A stretch of DNA of 64,000 bases from Lithospermum erythrorhizon. Its lineage: Eukaryota > Streptophyta > Magnoliopsida > Boraginales > Boraginaceae. The stretch covers positions 62,001-126,000 of the forward strand of contig JADFUC010000598.1 in assembly GCA_019722365.1 (NCBI GenBank). Reading direction: 5' to 3'. Each line of letters starts with the position of its first letter. Position 1 is the stretch's first letter. The translations under genes and the position numbers were made by a program. Shown one piece after another: positions 1-12,250 of this stretch. A model generated the notes under the pieces. It worked only from the letters and a program-made list of their open reading frames with translations. It searched no databases and had not been told where the DNA came from.

Positions 1-2291
1 CAATTGTCAAATTCTTATCCATATAATCTGAAACAAACTTTGGGTGACGTAATTCATCAAACACATGAGGTTGATTCCCTTTATTCATATGCTCTAAGTC
101 GCCAGTTTGGGGGACAAAGTAAGGGTTAGAAACACTTTATCTGCATTCTTTCTTTTACACGTTTCCATTGCATGGCCTATATAAGAGCAAGCCGAGGTGG
201 AGTTGTCTAAGATGTTGACTTTGACTTAAAATAGGAAAGGTTTGTGTATGGTTCGAATGAAAGCTTAAAGACTTATCTGGTAGAGATTTTACCTCATCCT
301 CAATGGGAGGTGGTTGCTTGAGTGGTTCTTCGTCGACCATAAGCCGGCTTAGAAGGTGGCGGTGATTATTAATGGTGGTAGCTTACTGATGTGCCCAAAT
401 TCCTTTGAGCATTTCTGGGATTCAAAGTGGCTTCTGTCACAGAGAAGTTCTGTGTGCCACTGGCAGACACTTAATTTCCCAATAATTTTACCTCTTCAAG
501 AGAAAATTAAAAAAGCAGGATGTGATGTCCAATTTTTATTAGTGTTTCCTTCTTTTTTTCAGTTACCGTTTTACACTTTTAATGTATTTTCATCTATTTT
601 TTTAATTTTATCCTATCATTAGACATATATTTATATCAATTATCTTTCTTCTTGAATTCATTATCTTAACTTTCCTTATAAATAATAGTCAAGTAAAAGG
701 GGGACTGTAATTGTTCAAAATGAATCTCAGATAGTGGGAACGAGTTGCATTTTAGGATTTCTTATAGACATGCTTTGGAGTATAATAGTGAGACAGATAG
801 TGAGACAATTGTTGCACTTTAATCCCCGATAGTGACACAATTTTGTCGTTTAATTTAGACGGAAACGGTAGTCTGGGGACCAAAGTCAGGGACGAACCTA
901 TAGGTAAACAAAGTACTCACATGAATATCCTACATTAAAAATGATAGTTTAGTTGGTTAAGTCTTTGACTTTTTTATAGAAAATACAAAGTCCATCCTTC
1001 AAAACTTGTCACAAGCACTTACACACTTTTATTTCCTTCTATTTTTCCAAATGAATACCTATAAGAATTTTATATTTTATATTACAAATATAAGATATTC
1101 CATATTGAAATTTTGAATTCATTCTTTATTCAAATTTAATTGTATTCATGAACCAAAGTGGGTGCCCACGATCAATTAACATCTTTGATAACTCTGATAA
1201 AGGAAAGATGACATTAAATAACCAAAAATTAAATATTTTCTTAATTAATAGAATGAGAATTAAAAAACAGTTCACTTTGCTCCGTTTCATTGCTTTAAAA
1301 ACAGTTGCTTTATTTCCTCGTTTCATTTAATAAACAATGAGCAAAATGGTAGGTAACTGTAAGTTGCAGCAATGGAGGCTTATTGCTGGAAACTTTAATC
1401 ATAATCAGTTCTCTCAGAAAATGCATGTTTACTTATTAGGAGCAAATACATGACTTGCATGTTTGATTCTTACCTTGATTCGTTCTTAGTTGATCTCCCA
1501 GAATAAAATGGTTGGGTAACTTTGACTTTTTCAATCAAATGGTATTTGTTTTGGAATTTCTGACATTTAACAATTAACATTGTTGTAAGAACATGATGTG
1601 GTTTTGTTAATGTGTAAAATGTTGTTAAAACTTAAAGGATAATTATGAATTTTAGCCAAAAGTTGAGGTACATGAAGCTCAGTTTGAAAATGGTTGGTGC
1701 ATTTCCAATGTTTCTGCATTCGAATAAAAGTAGTTATTTAGATTGAAAAACATTCAACTAACTAGATTGAATAGGAATGTTAAAGATGTATTGATTGATC
1801 CCATGGAATCTATCTGCCATCAATTTGGCATGATATAGTATGAATAGTTGTTTGTTTGGTGGCGGGTTAAATGGTCGAGATTCCAGGGCCATTTAACTCT
1901 AAACTAAGAAATGTTGATTAAAATAGTCCTACTTCTAGTAGTTTGCTATAACAATGACGAGTATTTCCGTGTTGAGGGTTCATTAGAAAAATGTAAGATA
2001 GTCCCCCACAGGTGCAATGCCAACACCGGTTTTTTTCCGGGGGGGCAAATCCATTAGTAGATACACTATTATGAATATGTTTCCATGATGAAAAGCCTTA
2101 TTATAGTTACACTACAATTACAGTTATTGTCTTTCAGTTTTCATCACTTTAGTTCTGTTCCTTGAGTGATTTAAATAAGTAATTATTTGTTCAGGGTGCA
2201 GATGCATATCGTTTCTCATGATACTTATTGCTAACCTAAGTTATTAATCTATTTTATTTGTGTGTGTTTGTGCATCGTGAAACTCAAATAT
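1..2291. other. AT-rich region upstream of the B3 gene, no confident gene
   Basis: No family is recognised here. On the minus strand, positions 293-340 read as a short exon-like stretch (MVDEEPLKQPPPIEDE) followed by a GTAAAA donor. A separate 42-codon open stretch runs to the left edge (about 1-127). The splice phases of the two do not join, so I do not call a gene. The first B3 domain of the gene at 2292 lacks its usual start, so an unseen first exon and the promoter probably lie somewhere in 1300-2290. Confidence 0.4.
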
Positions 2292-3735
2292 ATGAAGGAA
2301 ATACCCGAAAAGTTTGCCATGAATTTGAGAGAGAAACTAGGAGAAGTGGTTTCTCTTAAAGTCCCCAGTGGTGCTATATGGGAAGTGGGACTTGAAAATG
2401 AAATAGACTCGTTGACTTTGAAACTGGGGTGGAACCGATTTATCAAAGATAATGGTCTTAAAGAAAATGATATAGTGATATTCAAACACAATGGAAGCTC
2501 AGTATTTGATGTGATATTCTTCGACGGAAAAAACTTATGTGAGAAAGAAGATTCCTACTTTGTAAGAAAATGTGATCATCCTGATATGGCTAGGGAGGAG
2601 AAGCGAATGGGGGACAAGGATACTGCAGAAAAGACCCCAGGAAGAGAACCGAGGAGGCGCCAGCCTCCACAAGATAAAGTCAATGAACAAGTCGAGGAAT
2701 GTTTTGAAGCAGGCAATGCATCAGAAGATGATAATGTCTTGGGGAAGGATACTGCTGTAAAGTCCTCGGGAAAAGTACTACGGGGACGCCAACCTCCACA
2801 AGATAAACACGTTGAACAAGTCGAGGAAAGTTTTGAAGCAGGCAATGCATCAGAAGATGATAACGTCTTGAAGTGGAAACTATCAAATAAATCCGGCAAG
2901 GATGATCTAGTAAGTCCAAGTTCTGTTAGGAAACGTGCTGCTTCCAATAGGTTGATCCGCAGGCTGAAAAGAAGTAAGACTTTATTTAGATTCAATTTCT
3001 GCATTTATGATATGCATTTTATTTTATGTCTATAGCAATCTATGGGAAACAATGCATGCACTTGTAGGTTTTCAATGATCTTGTTTAATATGGCTTCACT
3101 ATTATGCAAGATTCAATAGCTGAAGTTCGTCTGACACCTCTTGAATATTATTCCAATCGGCGACCTGTAACTGAAGAAGAGAAGGCCAATGCAGAGCAGA
3201 GAGCAAATGCAGAGGCATCCATTGAGAGTCTTGTCATTGTTATGAAGGAATATAACGTATATAGACGTTTCTTTCTGGTAATGAAATTATTTCAGTAATA
3301 TTGAACATTACGTTTCTTTAACTTAGTTCATCAAGAGAACGTAGATGTACTTTGTGATATGGATACACGAAATTACTTTATTATTTGAATGTGGGCGTCT
3401 ATAATGTGCAGACAGTGCCCTGTTGGTGGTCAAACGACTACCTTCCCAATAAACATGTCATTATGAAGCTTCAACTAGGGGGAAAGATATGGCCTGTTAA
3501 GTTTAACAAGAGATATACTGGTGGTGTGATCATTGGTGGCTGGAAGATGTTTTCCATGGACAACTCTTTAGAAGAAGGTGATGTTTGTTTATTCAATATA
3601 ATTAGCAATAAATCCGACCCTATTGTCATGGAGGTTAAGATCTTTCGTGTGGTTGAAGAAGTGGTTCCACCAACCCCTCTTCGTCCAACGTCCTCAAGCT
3701 GCAGGGGACCCGCAAGGGGAAGGAAGCTCTACTGA
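2292..3735 (+). CDS. B3 domain (REM-type) transcription factor, three exons seen, 5' end uncertain
   Basis: Predicted nuclear DNA-binding protein of the plant B3 superfamily, REM-like. Exons 2292-2973, 3111-3277 and 3412-3735 join in phase across a GTAAGA donor and two AG acceptors, giving 390 residues and a TGA stop. Domain 1 covers residues 1-90: IPEKFAMNLREKLG, the W of SGAIWEVGL, then GWNRFIKDNGL and DIVIFKHNG. An acidic/basic linker follows, holding two tandem 43-residue repeats. Domain 2 starts at the exon 2/3 junction (FFL then TVPCWWSNDYLPN) and continues with GWKMFSMDNSLEEGDVCLF, the classic B3 signature. Domain 1 lacks its first beta strand (usually FFKV), so an upstream exon is likely. 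The Met at 2292 is the first in frame. REM proteins often act in floral meristems and reproductive tissue, but the target of this one is unknown. Confidence 0.85.
2616..2873 (+). repeat. Two tandem 129-bp in-frame repeats inside the B3 gene linker
   Basis: Copy 1 is 2616-2744 and copy 2 is 2745-2873, each exactly 43 codons. Both contain QPPQDK, then EQVEE, FEAGNASEDDNVL. The 3' halves are nearly identical and the 5' halves differ by several substitutions. The reading frame is kept through both copies. Confidence 0.9.
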
Positions 3736-4232
3736 AATATCGATGAAGATGAGAAATGTGACTCAAAAATGGACATCAAACTTAGTTTTGTTTTCTGTAT
3801 AATGCAAGAAGAATGCTTGTTGTTTTGAAACGTGAATTATATGGATGTGTTGCTATCTCTATTTGTATTTTGAAGTTTGAACCGGAATTCTTGTAATGCT
3901 TTAGCTTGTATTAAGTCATGCTCTAAAGACTTATCTACTGGACCTTGTTGGCTAGATAACTATTACTATCTCTATGTATTATGTTTACTACTACAAATTA
4001 ATTTTTGCAGTACACATCATATTTGACTATTAGTACATCATTTGATCAAATACTTCCCTAAAGTATTTGAAAGGAGGAGGCAGATTAAGTACAAACAACA
4101 ATTTCTCTTATTTCATTAATAGATATGAATCTCATTACCAGAACATCTACTACCTTGAATTCCAAATAATTTTTTGTTAACCTTCTCCAATTTCTAACAA
4201 TCATTTTTAACCTACTTTATTTATAAAGTGAA
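3736..4232. other. 3' UTR of the B3 gene and spacer
   Basis: AT-rich trailer after the B3 stop codon. No other gene or element is recognised. It separates the gene from the copied 3' end that follows. Confidence 0.4.
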
Positions 4233-4401
4233 AATCAACCCTCTTGTCATGGCTGTTGCGATTTTTGGTGTCATTGAAGAAGTGGTTTCACCAACAAACC
4301 ACCACCTCCCCGGCTTCAAGCCGAAGGGAAAGGAAACCCTCCTGAAATATTGATCAAGATGAGAACTCTGATAGTTAAATGGACATAAAAAACACAGTCT
4401 T
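4233..4401 (+). pseudogene. Orphan duplicate of the B3 gene 3' end
   Basis: This stretch matches 3611-3789, the last codons and early 3' UTR of the B3 gene. Shared blocks include TTGTCATGG, GAAGAAGTGGTT, CACCAAC, CTGAAATAT and AAATGGACAT. The parental proline-rich tail is shortened here by small deletions. No B3 fold is left upstream, so it is a truncated tandem remnant and not a second gene. Confidence 0.75.
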
Positions 4402-5209
4402 GTGGTTACATGGATGTTTGGCTAAACTAGATTATTGCAGGAAGAAATGTCAAAACACATGGATAGTAACTGATGTCTGAATTCCACAAGAGATCAGTAC
4501 CAATACATGTGAATTACCACACTTCTCAGAACATAAATATATATACCACAGAGAAAGAACAATATATAAGTACTAGACAAAGTTATCTATCATGGGGTAC
4601 CATTTTTATTCAAATACAATTATCCGTTTAAAAGAACAAATTCAGCAGGTGAACAACCAACCAAGTCGGAATGAAGAAACATACGACAACACAAAAGTCA
4701 TCGGTTTTTTATAATTGTTTTAGCATATGAAAGAGAAACAGAAAACACATAAGCAACGATGATATTTGGGATCAATAATCCTTTCCCGACAAGTCCCCCG
4801 AAAAGCCAAGAAATTCAAGAAGAGACTTTGGTCCAATCCTCGCTGTGAAACAAAAAGGAAAATGTTTCAGAAATCAGAAGCAGTATAGCTGTGTAAGTCT
4901 TTACCAGCCAAGCATATACTATCAAATTACAAATTTCTATTATTTTCCTGCATTTTCACTGCCTTGTCTGCAAAAAATGGAAAAAAGAAGAACAATGCCA
5001 TTAAGCGAATGATATTTTCCTTGCTGCAGGAAAAGAAAAGGAACACATAAAAAATTAAAATGAAAAAATGAAAAGAAAAGGCACTAAGTTTTCCACCCAC
5101 AAGGACCACCACTTAACCATTATACAAGTGAAAAATAACCTTTTCTCAAAACATCAAATCACTAGCAGAAAACTAAGATGTCACGAATGAAATAAATGAA
5201 ATATTTAAC
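4402..5209. other. Spacer, possible 3' UTR of the minus-strand gene
   Basis: AT-rich and without a supported coding region. The open frame at 4927-5112 (-) is low-complexity Phe/Leu-rich and is treated as chance. The right part may be the 3' UTR or last exon of the unknown minus-strand gene. Confidence 0.3.
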
Positions 5210-6945
5210 TTAACCGTTATACAAGTAAAAAAATATTCCACATTTTCTTTTCAACAAAATAAATGAAATATTTAACTTAATAAGCAAACCTTTGGGGTCA
5301 TGAACCTTCTTAGAGGTACTTCCCTTCAAGTGCAGCTTTTTATTCTTTTGAATCCCATGATCGATTCTCTTACACCTTCTCAGATATCCTTTCCTTTGCT
5401 TCTTCCCTTTGCATGCTTTATCTGAGCAGTTCTCCATTTCACTATAAGACCAGCAGAAGCAGTATTACCAATTTAAAAAGTTTAGGGGAGTATTACAACT
5501 TGCCAAAACATATGCTAAAACTAAAAAAATGATTACGTGAGAGCTATCTGGTCATTAACAAACCCACACATTTCCTGCAAACAATAATAAACAGAGAGAT
5601 TATCAGTGATGGAAAATATGAAGGCCAAGGCCAACTTACTGAACCTCTAAACCAGAAACTTGAATTCAAGCATGGACGTCTAGGATGAAACTATGAATAA
5701 AGCATAATCACATAATACTGAAATTGTTCTGAAAACTATGAAAAATATAAGGATTGAAGAGTTATCCTGATCTCAACAATTTTAAGACTTCACGGGGTTC
5801 AACACTTTTAGCAACATCTCAAATTTGATCTAATTGATTGTGCAATGCTGCAACAACTTTTCAAGCTAGAGCACACACAAACATAATGAAAAAAAGTAAA
5901 ACCTCAACTTAAACTTTGGAAGAGTACAAAATGCATTACTACAATAAATAATTCTACATAAATAAATTAAAAAATAAATAAAGCTTCAGCGAAGACATGT
6001 TTTCCTCTACTCCTTTGCGACTGTTGCCTTATTTGATTGGCAATCGTCCAGATAAGTTTCTCTGATTTTATAAAATCAAATAAATCAAATCTAACACATG
6101 GCTTTTGGGAGGAAACATAAGTTTGAACTTGACAAGTAGAAAGAGACACTTTAACAGGAACTAAAATGGAATTACTTCCACTTTCATCTAATATTATTTT
6201 CAACAACATTCTTCTAATAGTTCTTCCTGGGAACCTTTTTCCCCTAGAAGGCAGCATGTTTGGGTTTTCATTATATTAAGAAAATGAAAATTAACATGTT
6301 TCAGTATTCAATTGACATAGCTTTGCAGAAGTCCGAATATGAATTGATTACTGTTAACCTCACTAAAGCTGGTGCATGCAACATTTTCAGTATCCATGGC
6401 CTGAACACTACTCTTGCAAGAAGAGAGTGATGTACCCTTCTTCTGAAAACCACTTCCGCAAATTTGCGTTAGAGGAATCCCTGAAGCATCAGGGGACAAA
6501 TGATCATGGTTCTCTATGACATCATCTCTAGATGAATGCGGGAATGTTTTGTTTTCTTCTAGGGTTATAGGCATACCCATTTCACTCAATTCCAACAAGT
6601 TCTTTTGTTTAGTCTCCAAGAATTGAATCTCTCCATGAAAACTTTGAAATTCATACTCCTCAATACTTTTGCGTATGTTACTTTCTAATACTTGTTCAAA
6701 ACTTGGTCCACTCTGATTCAGACCAGCAACAAAGTTGACCCCTTCACTACATTATAGTATAGAATACATAAAGGGTGGACTAGACATAGGTTTGAAGGAA
6801 AAAGTAAAGGTTAACTTTGTGGGCTGAGTTTGAAACATGTTTCTAGCATCTGGCAGCCGAGGAGCAGAGTTGCCTTTATCTGATTTTCTTTTTTCTTGAG
6901 CATCGCCTACATGCATAGTGCCATCTTTACCAGGAGGTGACATGT
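5210..6945 (-). CDS. Uncharacterised multi-exon plant gene (several exon candidates)
   Basis: I do not recognise the family. Reading right to left, exon candidates are about 6785-6945 (after a TGTAG acceptor; MSPPGKDGTMHVGDAQEKRK), about 6308-6744 (FEQVLESNIRKSIEEYEFQ, then an acidic Ser-rich stretch), about 5967-6240 after TTCTAG (RGKRFPGRTIRRMLLKIIL), a possible short one near 5580 after TTTGCAG (EMCGFVNDQ), and about 5285-5437 after TTATAG (KGKKQRKGYLRRCKR). The second exon is open well upstream of its nominal start. The last is strongly basic and looks like a nuclear-localisation region, so a nuclear role is possible (inference only). Some junctions are not fixed, the true start may lie further right, and a decayed gene cannot be excluded. 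Confidence 0.4.
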
Positions 6946-8320
6946 TCCTACACTAATACTGTTAAAGTGAGTGATTTAACAAGAACTTCTCTTTACAAAA
7001 AAAGAAACCAAGTTGTATTATTGCCAAGGAGGTTAGTTTACTATACAATTACTTTTCAAAGGGCTAAAAATGGCAGAATAAATTCATAACAACATTATTG
7101 GGACCACAAGACTAACACAATTACATATTTCTATTACAAAAAAGGTTCAAGTGAATATATTCTCATCAAATTGAAATAACATAACAATATTGAACATATA
7201 AATAGGTCCACAATCTACCATTTCAGATAAAGGATGATAAGTACAACATCGGGATATTCGAAATGGTTTGAACTAGCAAAAGAACAATAAAGATCACTTC
7301 CCCCTTATCAAGAAGCACACTAAGAAGACAACTATCACACAGGAGACAGCAATTTCCAAGGCATGACTGATTTTTTTTTTTTATGTAGAAGATATTAAAA
7401 TAACTTTTAACTATAATTTTCAGATATAGAAGATATAAATATCATACACACGCTGCACTATGCATGTGCATATTGGGATCAAGATACAGATGCTGAATGC
7501 TTATAAAGTGGTAGAATAAATGCTATCATCAGTGGCTTGATCAAATGACAACATTGAAACGCTCGCTTCTTGATTTTTGCTGTTTTTGTAAGATGCTATA
7601 CCATTTTTGGTTCTACAATCCATTATAGAAGATGTTTAATAGACATTCTCAATGTTGTTCAAAACGAGGTTTGATACTTGCTTTATTGGCACGTTATCAG
7701 CAAGCATGTGTCCATTATTTGGGTCGCTTTAAATAATCATGTTTCCTCCATCCCATTCCGCATTCTTGCCTAAAATGTTCAAGACAGGTCAAAATAGCAA
7801 CTCCAGTCCATAATACTCCATTAAACCCATATTTAAGACATGCCATTCGGTTGTATACACTCATATGGTTCAAAATTGTGCTAATGTGTCTGTAAAATTT
7901 AGCATTTCATGGCATCTTATATCCAAAATAGATTTAAGTACCAATTATCCAAATGATTTAATTCCAGAAACAAGTAATGAGTTACCATTCTCTGAAGCTC
8001 CTTTTATTCAATTGATAGATGGACAATCTTATAGTAATCTGTATTAAATAACAAAAATTCCTCCATTTCCATTGAATCGCATATATTGATGTAGACACTT
8101 TAACATAAAGGTTTCAGCAATATAACTAAGCAAGTAAGTATGCAAAAACAAAACACTTTAATGCTACATTTCTCTTAAAAACTACTCTTCAACAAAGCAC
8201 CCCATCTCGAATTTTTGGGGCAATAGACTGATCGCCATGGCCTCACACGATGACTCATTGATGCTACTTCCGTTCGTTTCACGACAACAATATCCCCTCA
8301 AAACTGAATCTGCATGTTGG
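6946..8320. other. Intergenic or intronic region, nothing recognised
   Basis: AT-rich with a poly-T run near 7370. Small open frames on both strands resemble no family I know. It may contain the promoter and 5' exon of the minus-strand gene to its left. Confidence 0.3.
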
Positions 8321-9114
8321 TTAGGGTTCGGTTGGTTTTAGTTAAATCACACCCAACTTGTGGTTTTTCACGATAAAACCGGTCGGGAGCGAACCGGTTT
8401 TTTGCCACCGTTTTTAAAATTCCAGACCGGATCGGGTTATTGATTCCGTCAAAACCGGATTATAACCGGTCCGATTTAACATTTATATTTAAAAAAAAAT
8501 TAACTAATATATCTATTTTACATGTTTATATGTAACACTAATATATCTATTTTATTTTTGTAGAAGTGAATTATACATTGGAAGCTTGTTGAGAGTTGTC
8601 TTTTGGATGTATTGATTTATTTAAATGCATTTTAACTTTTGTATTTTAGACGTTTGAAGCTTTATTATTATTCTTGTTTTTGGGCGTTTGAACTTATTAT
8701 TGTCTTGTTTTTTGATATTTGGAGTTTTGACTACTATTATTGTTATTATTTTTGGATTTTAGTGATTTTACTATTTTCTTTAGTCACGTACTACTTGGGT
8801 TTCTTGTTTTGTTGACTTTTGTTGTGTTTGGTGTTTAAATGGATTGCGTTTGGATATTATTATTGGTTTCGTATGATCTACAGTAATTTTGTTAATCACG
8901 AAAGAATTAAATAAGGCACAGAAATATAAATCCAAATTTAATTCAACAAGTGTAAATTTAACTTGTGAGTGGCCCAACTGACAAAGGCCGGAGAGCCGGT
9001 CCGAAAAATCGAAAAACCGATCGTACCCCGGTTTTTTCCCAACTAAAAAAACCGAAAAATCGATTTACGGTTTTCTTCACCCAAAAATCGGTAAAATCGG
9101 TCGTCGCACCCCTA
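8321..9114. mobile_element. Non-autonomous DNA element with ACCGGTT-rich ends
   Basis: About 0.8 kb. Both ends are dense in ACCGG/AACCGGTT/CGATTTTACCG motifs around an AT-rich core with no coding capacity. The right end reads CGCACCCCTAA and the left end begins TTAGGGTTCGGTTGG, which is a degenerate inverted match. This pattern (terminal AGGGGTG-like plus CCGAAAACC runs) is common in non-autonomous hAT-like repeats of plants. No clear target duplication is visible. The superfamily is inferred. Confidence 0.5.
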
Positions 9115-9622
9115 ATCATTAGTTCTCTGGTGTGCTACAATAACTAGATCCATAATATTTCCTACATTACACAAATTTCAAAGCTATATAAATTAATTTG
9201 ATTTTTGACTCGCATGAAACATTAAACATATGGACACAATGGTAGAGTCTGAATTTGGAGGAGGCTGTTGCTGCTGATGAACACGTACAACAAAACAAGT
9301 TGGAGGAGACGTGGGAAGCTTTGTTACTTACTACAAAAATAATCATATAAATGCTATATATTCATACAGAATATCAATAATAATAAACTATATACAATCA
9401 TAGAAATTCCGCAAGATTGCGCAATCAATTCTTTAAGTCACACAAATGAAGATTTACATTTACAGCTCGAAAGGTTCTTACAATCTCACACTGCAAAGTA
9501 ACAGCTGAATACATATTCTTTTCACCTAATGATGTTACCATCTATACGCTAACAAGACATCTCCTTATTAATTTGGTGTTTAAAAAGGCCTTGAACATTA
9601 AAATTCTAAATGGTGAATATGA
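9115..9622. other. Short spacer before the Tat-type element
   Basis: AT-rich. No gene, no clear repeat structure and no obvious target-site duplication of the following LTR are seen. Confidence 0.3.
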
Positions 9623-11013
9623 TGATATAGATATCGAAAATTTATCAAGAAATAATTAAATTGATTAAGATAAATTAATCAAATTAATTCGAGCAACTCA
9701 AAAGAATGTACGTGGCCGATAAGGGTTTTCGATTAAACCACAACCTCAATCGAGCCCTCGGACCCGACGAGGGTTCCGTCATCGAGAAGCCCTTGGAGTT
9801 AATCAAAGTCAAAGAAGAAGAGAGATTCTACATTCATTAACCCTAAGTTTGGGCTCGAAAATAGGGTTAAAACTTGATATCGCGTTAAATGCCCGAGGAT
9901 AAAATTAGGGCTCGAAAACCCTAATTTTATTGATGAAACTTTCGACCAAGCGGGGCGTTCGAGAAAACCACGTGGCTGAAATGGAGAATCATAAGCGAGG
10001 GTTTAAAATGAAGACTCCGTAAGTTTGGTGGTAGTGCGAAATCAAGACTACACGAGTTTTGTGGATCAATCGGCTCTACAGAAGTCGGCGTGAGTGCCGA
10101 AATCAAGGCTCCAAAGTCAGGGTCAATATGAAAATATGTTTGGCGCAAAAAAAAAACCCAAAACCTTCACACCTCGAAATGGAACCACGAAATCAATACT
10201 TGGCAACTAAAATTTCCAAATCGTCAGAGCCCAGGTCAGGATATTGCGCCAGAAATTAATATTATATGCGAGCGGCGTTTGAAAATATATTATTGGCGCA
10301 AAGGGTCAATATTATATGGTAGGATGATTTGGAAGATAAATATTGATCCACGAAATCAAATAGACGTCGGAAGCAAGCGTTTGAGGCCCCGAAACGCCTA
10401 TAAATACCCCCACAACGTTTAGCGGACCAAATTCATTCAGCATCTCTGACTCCACGAAATTCCACCGCTAAAAATACCACAAAACCCTTGAGAAAATTCA
10501 AACGATCTACAAAGAATTTCTAAGTAGAAATCTTTGAGCCATGACGAAACACAGCGTGGTGGCAGGAAAACGCCTCACAGGTGAGCCGCCAAATTTGGCG
10601 CTGAAATCAAGGATTATTGCACAAAGCTATGATCCTTGAGTTTGAAAGCAAAATCGTGAGAATCCGCGTAAGGTTATTGTGACATGAATATTGAGTTAAG
10701 CTATATAGCCCTGGGTATTCATAAACTTGGATTAACAAATGATAAATTTCAAGTTTGATTCATCAAATCGGAATCTAGGAATAAGGCGTTCGGTCATATA
10801 TACGGATCCCAAACGAGAAAGCATCTTTGCTAAGGGCCATTGTCTGGTTGATCGATATGCATCAGCAAAGGTTGGAATGTTCCCGTCTTGTCTTGATCGT
10901 CGCTCTACGGCAACAAGGCTGCTGAGGCATTTGTAGTAGAAGCTAGAAGTGGCGTAAGCTTCATGGCTTAAACCGAAGTGAGGCCAAATGCAACAAGTCC
11001 CAGTAGAGAACCA
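9623..11013 (+). repeat. 5' LTR of the Tat-type element
   Basis: It matches 19250-20574 along its length through many small indels. Shared blocks are ATCGAAAATTTATCA, GGGTTTTCGATTAAACCA, GCTCGAAAACC, CACGTGGCT, GCCTATAAATAC and AGTGAGGCCAAAT. The left edge is placed at TG (9623). The right edge is approximate and no primer-binding site could be fixed. Confidence 0.75.
10399..10406 (+). promoter_or_regulatory. TATA box of the 5' LTR
   Basis: TATAAATA within GCCTATAAATAC, at the same relative place as TATAAATA at 19963-19970 in the other LTR. It is the likely core promoter of the element. Confidence 0.6.
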
Positions 11014-11904
11014 GTGGTCATATTCTCAGTCTGACTCCTCCATGTATCCAAAAGGCTACTACAAGGAGAAGGGAGTCGCATCAAGAAACGATGCATCGAA
11101 TACACGGACCGGTTAGAGATGTCCACTCAAAAACCTGTTGAAATATCTTTGGCTGCGTATTGCGGGGAGATCGAAAGCGAATCAATCGTAGCGAGGAAAG
11201 CGACGAGGCGACTTTGCCGGTTGAGGAACCTTCTCAACACATGGAATGAGAACTTTGGTGGATAAATACCCGGAGAGCTCAAGCGGCCGTGGTTCTACGC
11301 TGATACATCTGAGGGGATCTGTGATTAGAGTCGGATCGCTAGCAAATGCAAGACTTACTGGCGCGTGATGATGACTAGTATTATCTCCCTAGAAGAGCAG
11401 ATGAGGCTGCCCTAACAAGAATGGTAGAAAGCATCTTTTAAAGATCGACACCGAAGATGACTCACATTGCTCGGATGTCAAAAAAGATGGCGTCGAAGCA
11501 TGACGAAGCGGTGAAGGCAGAACTTCCAAAAGAAGAAAAGAGAGGCCCCTACAACCTCTAAAATGGGAGATGAGGCAGATCCAACTATCCCCTCGTATGC
11601 CTCGGGGTCATCGCAGAGACCCGGCGAGAGCGATGGAACTCTTTATCATTTCGGCGAATCGAATGATTCGGCCGGCCTTGATTGAAAGAGTATATCTTGA
11701 GAGCGATAAAGGTCATGAAGATCGGGAGTTACCTTCATAGACCTACATAAAGAACTATACCTCCCGTATAGACCGGCTGAAGATGCCTAAGGGTTGCTCC
11801 GGCCGCTGAAGTTCCGACAACACGGTGGGCTAAATTGAAACAAAATGTAGCCCACTTTGTTCGGGCGTGCAGCGATGGACGAAGGGGATGGAAATGGTCA
11901 AAGC

Positions 11905-12250
11905 AGTCGTTCTCTCCTCCAGGGAATGCGTTCGATTGGTATCTTGCGACTTGGGCGCACTCCATAGATAGGCCAGACTCGGCCAGGCGAATTTCTCGGC
12001 AACCCCGGTAGGAAGAGGGCAGTTAACATGATGGAGCTAACTACCACAGCTTAAAGAAAAGAAGAGCCGGTTACAAGCTTCATCAATTGGTGGAGGAATA
12101 CGAACTTGAAGTGCAAGGCTAGACTCTGAGTCATCGGCCATCGGCATGTGCATCAAGGAATGAATTGAGACTTGTCACATCATTGCAAGGAATATTTCCC
12201 GAGGACATTCGATCGACTAGCCTTGAGGGCACATGATATGGAAGTGCGGC
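11905..12250 (+). pseudogene. Tat-lineage gag remnant (retrotransposon gag domain)
   Basis: Frames read in sequence give the family landmarks LQGNAFDWYL, then a NMMELT block, EEPVTSFINWWR, LKCKARL, and ending FDRLALRAHDMEV. Intact relatives read as Gly-Asn-Ala-Phe-Asp-Trp-Tyr then a Leu-Ala-x-Arg-Ala-His-Asp-Met-Glu end. Several frameshifts and stops separate the blocks, so no complete capsid protein is encoded. A weaker continuation near 12570-12700 (a GHPIE block and EAITLEEDESPK) fits the gag-protease spacer. Confidence 0.7.

Noticed and set aside
1..340. Possible minus-strand gene at the left edge (exon-like 293-340 and an open stretch to position 1)
   Set aside because: The donor phase at 293 and the acceptors near 135-155 do not join without a stop, and neither part resembles a known family.
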